Below, one piece after another: positions 1 to 5,573 of a DNA stretch of 5,577 nucleotides; positions within the stretch are counted from its first letter, which is position 1, and each line of letters starts with the position of its first letter. The stretch is from contig JADHVN010000094.1 in NCBI GenBank assembly GCA_016783995.1, forward strand, positions 1-5,577, given 5' to 3'. Source of the stretch: Actinomycetota bacterium. Lineage in GTDB: Bacteria > Actinomycetota > Humimicrobiia > Humimicrobiales > Humimicrobiaceae. The position numbers were made by a program, and so were the translations under genes. The notes under the pieces are model-generated. The model was given only the letters and a program-made list of their open reading frames with translations. It was not told the DNA's origin and ran no database searches.

Positions 1-515
1 CCATCACCAATGCTCTTGGTATGGGTGCCGGTGTGATATTTGTTCTTCTTTGTTCAAATATTATGATTTCAAGCATAAGAAAAGCAACGCCTCTTATGGT
101 TAGAATTCCTGTCTTCATAGTGGTAATAGCCACATTTGTTACTATTTTTAGTCTGTTATTTGAAGCATATTTCCCTCCGCTTCACAAGTCATTGGGAATT
201 TATCTTCCACTTATTGTGGTAAATTGTATTATTTTAGGACGGGCAGAGGCATTCGCATCTAAAAATTCGGTGGTGCTTTCTGCAGCCGATGCGCTGGGAA
301 TCGGGTTCGGCTTTACGATTGCTCTTATAATAATTTCATTTTTAAGGGAAACTCTGGGCACAGGAAGCCTGGAAATATTCGGAAGACAGCTATTCAAACT
401 GCCAGGCTTGTCTACACATCCATTGATCTTTTTTATTTCTCCTCCGGGAGCTTTTTTGATAATAGGAGTCATGATGGCATTATTCAGATTGATAGGGGTG
501 ATAAAGAGTGAGTAA
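1..515 (+). CDS. rnfE: RnfE, electron transport complex membrane subunit (5' partial)
   Basis: The reading frame is open from the window edge (first full codon at 3) to TAA at 513-515. It encodes the last 170 residues of a family about 200-230 long, so roughly 30-50 N-terminal residues lie outside, including the expected first conserved GxCP cysteine. The ATG at 21 is an internal Met: the family-like residues ITNALG precede it without a break. The protein is almost entirely hydrophobic helices. It contains the RnfE/NqrD signature LGIYLPLIVVNC followed by ILGRAEAFASKN, and ends with the family's SPPGAFLIIG helix. The cysteine encoded at 225-227 is the conserved one which, from published Rnf and Na+-NQR structures, helps bind an iron-sulfur cluster between RnfA and RnfE inside the membrane. 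Role: integral subunit of the Na+/H+-pumping ferredoxin:NAD+ oxidoreductase. Its last 8 bp overlap rnfA, consistent with translational coupling. Confidence 0.96.
   Translation, partial: ITNALGMGAGVIFVLLCSNIMISSIRKATPLMVRIPVFIVVIATFVTIFSLLFEAYFPPLHKSLGIYLPLIVVNCIILGRAEAFASKNSVVLSAADALGIGFGFTIALIIISFLRETLGTGSLEIFGRQLFKLPGLSTHPLIFFISPPGAFLIIGVMMALFRLIGVIKSE
494..502 (+). promoter_or_regulatory. Ribosome binding site of rnfA, inside rnfE
   Basis: AGGGGTGAT lies 5 nt before the GTG at 508. Its GGTGAT part matches the 16S anti-Shine-Dalgarno end well. It decides the rnfA start: the GTG opens exactly at the conserved N-terminus, and no ATG is nearby in frame. Confidence 0.75.
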
Positions 516-1083
516 TCTTCTTACCATATTTATAGCGATGGTTATTGTAAATAATATAGTTCTGGCCAAATTCCTGGGGCTGTGCCCTTTTTTCGGGGTA
601 TCTAAAAAATTATCCAATGCTTTAAGTATGGGTATAGCTGTAACACTGGTTATGTTAATTGCATCCGTTTCCACTTCGGTAATTTATAACTATATACTGG
701 TGCCATATAGAGTGGAATTTATGAATATTGTAATATATATCCTGGTGATAGCATCTCTGGTACAAATAGTAGAGCTCGTTATAAAGAGAACTAATATAAT
801 CCTCTATAATGCACTTGGAATATATTTACCCCTGATTACCACTAATTGCGCAGTGCTGGGTATAACATTTATAAACTCGGCAGAAAATTACTCAATTCTG
901 GAAAGTACTGTAAACGCTTTGGGAGCGGGAATCGGTTTTACTCTGGTGCTTATTATTATGTCGGGCATAAGAGAAAAGCTTGATCTTGCTGACTCTCCAA
1001 AATCTATGAGAGGACTGCCTGTAGCTTTTTTAACTGCAGCTCTTCTGGCACTGGCTTTTATTGGCTTTAACGGAATGGTATAA
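508..1083 (+). CDS. rnfA: RnfA, electron transport complex membrane subunit
   Basis: This 191-residue protein has the usual family length (about 190-193). About six hydrophobic helices can be seen (roughly residues 4-23, 39-60, 71-91, 103-121, 133-154, 170-188). Diagnostic motifs are NNIVLAKFLGLCPFFGVSKK near the N-terminus (Cys26) and LGIYLPLITTNCAVLG in the middle (Cys114). By knowledge of the family, these two cysteines plus two from RnfE hold an intramembrane Fe-S cluster that relays electrons across the bilayer. RnfA is a homologue of RnfE with inverted topology, and both share the GIYLPLI..NC motif. The start is GTG with a good ribosome binding site. The gene overlaps the end of rnfE by 8 bp and is followed 31 bp later by rnfB, so it belongs to one transcript. 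All key residues are intact and nothing looks truncated. Confidence 0.97.
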   Translation: MSNLLTIFIAMVIVNNIVLAKFLGLCPFFGVSKKLSNALSMGIAVTLVMLIASVSTSVIYNYILVPYRVEFMNIVIYILVIASLVQIVELVIKRTNIILYNALGIYLPLITTNCAVLGITFINSAENYSILESTVNALGAGIGFTLVLIIMSGIREKLDLADSPKSMRGLPVAFLTAALLALAFIGFNGMV

Positions 1084-1105
1084 ATATAAAATGTTTTAGG
1101 AATTT

Positions 1106-1109
1106 AAGG
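1106..1109 (+). promoter_or_regulatory. Ribosome binding site of rnfB
   Basis: AAGG with 5 nt before the ATG at 1115 is a modest Shine-Dalgarno. The rnfA-rnfB gap (1084-1114) shows no promoter or terminator, so rnfB is read from the operon transcript. Confidence 0.5.
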
Positions 1110-1114
1110 TTATT

Positions 1115-1990
1115 ATGAGTACGAGTTTAATTATTATAATTCTAAGTACAATAGGGATTGTATGTGGGATACTGATTTTTATGGTGAACAGGTTTCTCCC
1201 CAGGGAGCCTGAATCTCTTAAAAAAACCGAAGAGATTTCAGGACATCTTCCCGGTGTCAACTGCGGCGCCTGTGGGTATCCGGGATGCTTTGCATATGCC
1301 CAGGCACTGACAAAGGATAAGAATATTTTTTTTACCAATACCTGCGCTACTGTGCTGCAGGAGCCAGGGATGCTTAAGGGGCTGGAAAAAACACTGGGTA
1401 TCGAAGTGGATTCTTCTAAAATAAATAAAAAGGCAGTGGTTCGCTGCTATGGAAATTCCGGTGTGATTGGCAATTACTCCGGTATAAAAACATGCAACGC
1501 CGCATCCAAACTTCTTGGCGGATATAAAGAATGTCCTTATGGCTGCCTCGGATTGGGTGATTGTATAGCAGTTTGCCCAAATGGTGCCATATCTATTGAT
1601 GAAAAAATGAATGTAGCAGTAATAGACCCTGATAAGTGTATCGGGTGCGGTCTGTGTGTGGCAGAGTGTCATAAAAATATAATACAGCTTGTACCCGCAG
1701 ATTCCAATATAGTATATTTATGCAGCTATCAACCTCTTAAAAATATTCCCGGCAGGGAGAAATGTGATGTGGGATGCCTGCACTGCAAAAAATGCTTTAA
1801 GACTTGTGAAAACGGGGCTATAATCTGGAATGAAGAAAAGGCTATTCCGGAATTTGATTTTACCAGGTGCACTCTATGCGGAAAATGTATTGAAGCATGC
1901 CCCCACGACAGACTTATTGAACTTTCTAATGTTGCTTTAAAAGAAAAGGCGGGCATTCTAAAGGATAAGGAAAAAAATAAAAGAAGATAA
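1115..1990 (+). CDS. rnfB: RnfB, multi-cluster ferredoxin subunit of the Rnf complex
   Basis: This is a 291-residue iron-sulfur protein. Residues 4-24 form one N-terminal membrane anchor. The PF04060-type Fe-S domain follows (NCGACGYPGC: C50, C53, C58, plus C77). Next is a first ferredoxin pair: C140, C144, C150, C154 in the RnfB signature ECPYGCLGLGDC, then C175, C178, C181, C185. A second pair follows: C221, C224, C227, C231 (with an extra C217), then C252, C255, C258, C262. That makes five probable [4Fe-4S] clusters, with spare cysteines at 111, 127 and 203. The long form fits clostridial RnfB; the enterobacterial form is about 190 residues with fewer clusters. Role by family knowledge: it takes electrons from reduced ferredoxin and passes them into the complex. 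The C-terminus is a lysine/arginine-rich tail. The proline usually following the last cysteine is His186 and Glu232 in two motifs. It is the last gene of the operon (E-A-B order). Confidence 0.97.
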   Translation: MSTSLIIIILSTIGIVCGILIFMVNRFLPREPESLKKTEEISGHLPGVNCGACGYPGCFAYAQALTKDKNIFFTNTCATVLQEPGMLKGLEKTLGIEVDSSKINKKAVVRCYGNSGVIGNYSGIKTCNAASKLLGGYKECPYGCLGLGDCIAVCPNGAISIDEKMNVAVIDPDKCIGCGLCVAECHKNIIQLVPADSNIVYLCSYQPLKNIPGREKCDVGCLHCKKCFKTCENGAIIWNEEKAIPEFDFTRCTLCGKCIEACPHDRLIELSNVALKEKAGILKDKEKNKRR

Positions 1991-2008
1991 GGTGGTATGT
2001 GCTTTCCA

Positions 2009-2022
2009 TTTAACATGTTAAA
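2009..2022. repeat. Perfect 14-bp palindrome between convergent genes
   Basis: TTTAACATGTTAAA is its own reverse complement and sits in the 47-bp gap between the stops of rnfB and the SbcC-like gene. As a hairpin it would be AT-rich with essentially no loop, and no T-tract follows on either strand. It is therefore at best a weak bidirectional terminator, or a dyad protein site. No classical terminator is visible for either operon in this gap. Confidence 0.5.
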
Positions 2023-2037
2023 ATAGAATGACTTAAC

Positions 2038-4158
2038 TTATAGCTCAAAACTATTATATTTACCTGCTTCAAATTCTTTACTAACTTTATCAAATAGCCC
2101 TTTTATATGGTTATCCATAGTTAAATAGATTATCTGCCATCCTTTTTTTGTAATGTCCACCAATTTATTTATAAGAATTTCCCGCTTATGCCAGTCCGAA
2201 TGCTGAAATGCATCGTCAAGAATTAAAAAGAGGGCATCTTTCTTTAAAAGTTTTGAACTAAAACCAATTCGTAGTGCTAACATTATTTGCTCTTCTGCGC
2301 CTGTGCTTATTTCTTTAAGGGGAAAGTTATTGAAATCATCAGATATTATTAATTTATCTTCCTCCAGAGCGAGTTTATTATAACGGTGTGTTATGTCTCT
2401 TAATGGTTTAAGAACTATTTCTGATTGTAGTCCCTCTAAGATTTTTTTATCTTCCTCTACACGTAATTGAGATATTACATTATGGACTATAATTCCTGCT
2501 GTAATCTTAGCTTCTAATGTATTTAAATCATTTTCTTTTTCGAGTCTTTTCTTTTTCAAATTTTCTATAAGTTGTTCCCAAGAAATGCTAAAATCATTTT
2601 CCGTCTTAATACAGACATTGTGTTTTAACGCGTCAATTTCTTTTTTTTGTTCACTAATTTTTTTTGAAATATCGTCGATTTTAATATTGACTTCATTAAA
2701 TTCATCAATATCAAATTTAATACCAATATCTTCATTTAAATAATCGGCTTCTCGGACCTGTAAATTATTTAATTTTTTTTGTTCTTCTTCTTTATTGGAT
2801 TTTAATATATTATTATCTTGTTTTTTTGTATTCAGAAAGACATGCCAGTCTGATTCTAAGATTTGCTTAACAGCAAGTTCGTTAAATTTTTGTTGAATGG
2901 AAAAATGTTGTTTTTCATAATCATTCCTAATTACTTCAAGTTGTTCTTCTAAAAATTTTGCCTTATCATAAAACTCTTTTTGCTTACTCAATTCTGCATT
3001 AAGTAAAGCAATGTCCGTAAGTTTGTTACCGATTTTATTTTTAAATTCTACTTTAATTCTATTTAACTCTTCATTTAGTCCAACGTATTTTGAATAATTA
3101 AAAAGATTTCTAATATAGAAAGCAGTTAAACCAATTGTTACTGCTAAAGATAAAATAGCACTAATTAATAAAAATAAAGTAGCACCAATTATTATATTAA
3201 GAAAAATAAGAACTGCTGTTATAAAAGCAAAAATACTCATAATAATAAGCAGTAGATAGCCAGGCTTTTTAATAGAATTTATAGTTAATCTCTCATATAG
3301 TGGTATTGTCTCCTTCAACCAGCTAAAATGCCTACTCTTTTCCTGTGAATCTTTGAGTTGCTGTTTTTTAACATTACAATCATTTTTTGTAATTTCGTAG
3401 ATTGCTATTTCTGTTGATATTTTATTTAATTTATCTTCAGGATTTTGGGATAATTTTCCTTCTATCTCATCTATTTTTTTAGAAATCAAGAATGCCTCAT
3501 AGCGTTTTGCCTTATTTAGCTCTTCTAAATGTTTTTTTAGAGATTCTTCTTCTTTCTTGTAAGATTCTATAATACCTTCTACATACTTTGATTCAATTTC
3601 TGTAAATAGATTATCAATTTGATTGATTTCTTCTTTTAGATCATGATAAATTTTCCCATCTCCTTGATCTCTGATGTCAATATTACTATTTATTAATTGC
3701 GCTGACTTTATTGTTTTATTAATATTTTTTTCATTGTCTATTTTGTCTAAAAGGCTTATTCCTGAAAAGATTTCTTTAATTAAGTTTTTATCAATACCTT
3801 CCTCAGTATCTTCTATTGAAGGTTCTCCACCTTTTGAAACTAGCAACTTAACCATTGAAGGAGGTAATCCTGTTTCGTCCTCCTCCCAAAAATCTTCAAG
3901 CTTTTTTGGTGTGGAAGGGGAGAATTCTATGAGTTCTTTATCCAAGCCACTTACATATACCTTTCCACTTCCTCCTCCTCTAAATTTCCATCTCTTTATG
4001 TTTGTATTTTTAAATAATGAACGGATAATAAATTCAGTTAAAAATGTTTTTCCACGTTCATTTTTACTGTAAATGAGATTTAGCAAACCAAATTCCTTAG
4101 AAAAACTTTGAATTGGACCCAGATTTTTTACTGTTATTTTCTCAATTTTTATTCCCAT
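2038..4158 (-). CDS. SbcC/Rad50/YhaN-like ABC ATPase with a central membrane hairpin
   Basis: This is a 706-residue SMC-like ATPase. The N-terminal lobe starts with IEKITVKNLGPI and has the P-loop SKNERGKT (31-38); the usual first Gly is Ser31. Residues about 165-298 are Lys/Glu-rich coiled coil. Residues about 300-348 are two hydrophobic helices joined by a short turn. Coiled coil resumes at about 355-590. The C-terminal lobe holds the ABC signature ISTGAEEQ (617-624), Walker B LFLILDDA (643-650), D-loop FQHSD (651-655) and a switch at YLTMDNH (His684). The ISTGxxEQ plus LILDD pattern is closest to YhaN-type proteins. No CxxC zinc hook is present (the only cysteines are 261 and 516). Canonical SbcC and Rad50 are longer. 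Family role: ATP-driven partner of the Mre11-like nuclease in DNA end processing. Membrane attachment is inferred from the hairpin. The start lies 4 bp after the phosphoesterase stop with no good ribosome site, implying coupled translation. Confidence 0.9.
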   Translation of the reverse strand: MGIKIEKITVKNLGPIQSFSKEFGLLNLIYSKNERGKTFLTEFIIRSLFKNTNIKRWKFRGGGSGKVYVSGLDKELIEFSPSTPKKLEDFWEEDETGLPPSMVKLLVSKGGEPSIEDTEEGIDKNLIKEIFSGISLLDKIDNEKNINKTIKSAQLINSNIDIRDQGDGKIYHDLKEEINQIDNLFTEIESKYVEGIIESYKKEEESLKKHLEELNKAKRYEAFLISKKIDEIEGKLSQNPEDKLNKISTEIAIYEITKNDCNVKKQQLKDSQEKSRHFSWLKETIPLYERLTINSIKKPGYLLLIIMSIFAFITAVLIFLNIIIGATLFLLISAILSLAVTIGLTAFYIRNLFNYSKYVGLNEELNRIKVEFKNKIGNKLTDIALLNAELSKQKEFYDKAKFLEEQLEVIRNDYEKQHFSIQQKFNELAVKQILESDWHVFLNTKKQDNNILKSNKEEEQKKLNNLQVREADYLNEDIGIKFDIDEFNEVNIKIDDISKKISEQKKEIDALKHNVCIKTENDFSISWEQLIENLKKKRLEKENDLNTLEAKITAGIIVHNVISQLRVEEDKKILEGLQSEIVLKPLRDITHRYNKLALEEDKLIISDDFNNFPLKEISTGAEEQIMLALRIGFSSKLLKKDALFLILDDAFQHSDWHKREILINKLVDITKKGWQIIYLTMDNHIKGLFDKVSKEFEAGKYNSFEL
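3115..3261 (-). other. Two-helix transmembrane hairpin replacing the zinc hook
   Basis: This stretch encodes residues 300-348 of the SbcC-like ATPase. It is nearly free of charge (runs such as YLLLIIMSIFAFITAVLIF) with a Gly/Ala-containing turn, and basic residues flank both sides (KK at 297-298, R350). It is long enough for two membrane spans that return both coil arms to the same side. It sits at the coil apex where Rad50/SbcC normally carry a Cys-x-x-Cys hook. Confidence 0.8.
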
Positions 4159-4162
4159 ATGT

Positions 4163-5224
4163 TTATTCTCTAAGAATAATATGAAGAGCTTGCTCTAAAA
4201 TATAATCTTTTTTTAACTGTGCGTATTCAAGATTTTCTTCCAAATCGTCAATTTCTTTTTTTACTCTTTCAACTATACTTATCCGTTCTGGATCATTAAA
4301 TACTGAAACTCCAGTTAAATCAGGTTCTTCATCATTATAAAAGGTAAATAACTTAAGTTTTTCTTTTATAGCTGATTCAAGTTTTTTCCTGTCTGAAGTA
4401 TATCCTTTGACCCTTAAACGAATTCTTGCTTTGGGGATTTCATCCTTACTAAGATTCCACTTATTAATTAAATCTGTTATTTTATTTTTGATGTAATCAA
4501 ATTCATTTGAAGTTGGTAAGGCAATTAAAGTTTCACTAAAGAATATATAATTAGTTTCAATCATTTTTTCAGAGATATCTAAGCTGTTTGAATCTAAAAT
4601 TAGAAAACTCTTTTTCCCTGTTTCATTAATGTCCATCCCGCAAGGTGAACCAGAGTAATGAACCTTACCAATATCAGTTTTCTTATGGATATGTCCTAAT
4701 ATGACTTTAACAGGCTCATAATATTCGATGTCAGTTCTGCTAAGTGGCATATAAATACCTGATTCATAAGTATTTATATCTCTCATACCTGATAGATAAT
4801 CTCCATGCCCAATTAATAACCATGGTTCTGGTAAAGTATCCTTAAAACTAGCTATAATTTTTCCCATGGGTTTATTCAAAATATAGGGTATAAAAAAGAA
4901 ATTTATAGCAGGATCTCCTAAAACTAATATTGTAGGTTCATTGAAAATTTTAATATTATTGGCAGTAAAATATTTAGACTTAATATCTGAATCATGATTT
5001 CCAGGAATAATATAAAATTGAATTTGGTTATATTTTTTCTTTTTGCAAAGCTCATCAAATATTGAATAATTCTGGCTATTTATATCAAATAAATCTCCTG
5101 CAATAATAAGATTATTTATATTTTCCGTTAATAGTTGATCGAGAATATTTATTAATGCATTGTATCGTTCAGGATTTTCTTCCTTTGTTTTTAAATGCGC
5201 ATCTGCTGTAATTGCTATTTTCAT
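4163..5224 (-). CDS. SbcD/Mre11/YhaO-like metallophosphoesterase (DNA nuclease)
   Basis: This is a 353-residue calcineurin-like phosphoesterase with every metal-binding motif intact: DAH (D8, H10), GDLFD (D44), PGNHD (N76, H77), GHGDY (H140) and GHIHK (H178, H180). By family knowledge these bind two Mn2+ and cut DNA ends or hairpins. After about residue 200 comes a capping region, then Lys/Glu-rich helices (about 315-353) where Mre11/SbcD proteins usually grip the ATPase coils. I chose the ATG at 5222-5224 because the family N-terminus is MKIAITADAHL, with AAAGGA 12 nt upstream. An ATG at 5234-5236 (+4 residues) abuts that AAAGGA with no spacer, and a TTG at 5252-5254 (+10 residues) has no ribosome site. 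It is the first gene of the two-gene operon, followed after 4 bp by its ATPase, as in sbcDC and yhaO-yhaN. Its exact substrate is not shown. Confidence 0.93.
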   Translation of the reverse strand: MKIAITADAHLKTKEENPERYNALINILDQLLTENINNLIIAGDLFDINSQNYSIFDELCKKKKYNQIQFYIIPGNHDSDIKSKYFTANNIKIFNEPTILVLGDPAINFFFIPYILNKPMGKIIASFKDTLPEPWLLIGHGDYLSGMRDINTYESGIYMPLSRTDIEYYEPVKVILGHIHKKTDIGKVHYSGSPCGMDINETGKKSFLILDSNSLDISEKMIETNYIFFSETLIALPTSNEFDYIKNKITDLINKWNLSKDEIPKARIRLRVKGYTSDRKKLESAIKEKLKLFTFYNDEEPDLTGVSVFNDPERISIVERVKKEIDDLEENLEYAQLKKDYILEQALHIILRE

Positions 5225-5236
5225 TTTTATACCCAT

Positions 5237-5242
5237 TCCTTT
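5237..5242 (-). promoter_or_regulatory. Ribosome binding site of the SbcD-like gene
   Basis: AAAGGA on the - strand is the only purine-rich Shine-Dalgarno candidate upstream. Its 12-nt spacing to the ATG at 5224 is long but usable, whereas spacing to the ATG at 5236 is zero. It therefore favours the 353-residue start. Its AAGG can pair with CCTT further upstream. Confidence 0.45.
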
Positions 5243-5350
5243 CGCTTCGCTCAAGGCACAAAACGTAATGAAACCATTTCTTTCAGACTTACTACTTTAG
5301 ATTAATATATAATGCTTTTGGCCGAAAGAGAATTACTTATGAATTAGTTA

Positions 5351-5371
5351 TATATTATTATATATAATATA
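5351..5371 (-). promoter_or_regulatory. AT-only hairpin and -10-like sequence upstream of the phosphoesterase gene
   Basis: The arms TATATTAT (5351-5358) and ATAATATA (5364-5371) are perfectly complementary around a 5-nt loop. On the - strand the block contains an exact TATAAT (5362 to 5357), about 130 bp upstream of the chosen start. The -35 at 17-bp spacing (ACTGCA) is poor, so a sigma-A promoter is only suggested. An AT-only block this deep can produce such matches by chance. Confidence 0.3.
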
Positions 5372-5433
5372 CTTTAATTTGCAGTTAAGTCCAAATGTTT
5401 TCTTAATATTTTTATATAAAAAGATATATTATT

Positions 5434-5451
5434 TGCGATATAGTTCCGATT
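5434..5451 (+). repeat. Direct repeat copy 1 (TGCGATATAGTTCC motif)
   Basis: TGCGATATAGTTCCGATT matches copy 2 at 5474-5491 in 17 of 18 bases (G/T difference at position 15). The copies start exactly 40 bp apart, close to four helical turns, so both would face the same side of DNA. Confidence 0.8.
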
Positions 5452-5473
5452 TTGTTAACTGGTTATTATTGGG

Positions 5474-5491
5474 TGCGATATAGTTCCTATT
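5474..5491 (+). repeat. Direct repeat copy 2 (TGCGATATAGTTCC motif)
   Basis: TGCGATATAGTTCCTATT is the second copy of the 18-bp repeat. Its AGTTCCTA (5482-5489) is also one arm of an inverted repeat with TAGGAACT (5502-5509) across a 12-nt spacer. The half-site therefore occurs three times, twice direct and once inverted. This looks like a binding array of a transposase or regulator. Confidence 0.8.
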
Positions 5492-5509
5492 GTGGTGGTA
5501 TTAGGAACT
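5482..5509. repeat. Inverted repeat AGTTCCTA / TAGGAACT
   Basis: The two 8-bp arms are perfect complements around 12 nt (5490-5501). No T-tract follows on the + strand, so it is not a terminator on that strand. It shares its left arm with direct repeat copy 2. Confidence 0.65.
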
Positions 5510-5535
5510 GCAAGGCCTGTTGCTTATATTAAAAG

Positions 5536-5573
5536 TATCAATTGATAAATAATTATTGTTAAATTTATCAATT
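5536..5573. repeat. TATCAATT palindrome and 11-bp inverted repeat at the window edge
   Basis: AATTGATAAAT (5540-5550) and ATTTATCAATT (5563-5573) are perfect complements around 12 nt. The left part is also a 12-bp palindrome, TATCAATTGATA (5536-5547). TATCAATT thus appears directly at 5536 and 5566 (30 bp apart) and inverted at 5540-5547. The arrangement suggests an operator or part of a mobile-element end. It is AT-rich, so chance contributes. Confidence 0.6.

Noticed and set aside
1238..1672. 144-codon open frame on the - strand opposite rnfB
   Set aside because: It overlaps the cysteine-motif part of rnfB, whose identity is certain; the frame is a shadow with no family resemblance.
1729..2016. 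95-codon open frame on the - strand over the 3' end of rnfB
   Set aside because: It is antisense to the conserved ferredoxin motifs, has no domain signal and no plausible ribosome site.
2773..2827. T-runs on the + strand as terminator tails
   Set aside because: They are Lys-codon runs of the ATPase gene read from the other strand, with no GC-rich stem before them.
3985..3987. Possible second P-loop in the ATPase, GGGSGK (residues 61-66, about 3961-3978)
   Set aside because: It lies in a short beta-rich segment after the true P-loop (31-38), lacks the following Ser/Thr and the flanking strand-helix pattern, and fits a Gly-rich turn.
3674..4072. 132-codon open frame on the + strand opposite the ATPase gene
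   Set aside because: It lies antisense to the conserved P-loop half of the ATPase, has biased Ser/Pro/Phe composition from reading Lys/Glu codons backwards, and shows no recognisable motif.
5482..5509. Rho-independent terminator
   Set aside because: The stem is only 8 bp with a 12-nt loop and no T-tract follows on the + strand; no gene in the window ends here.
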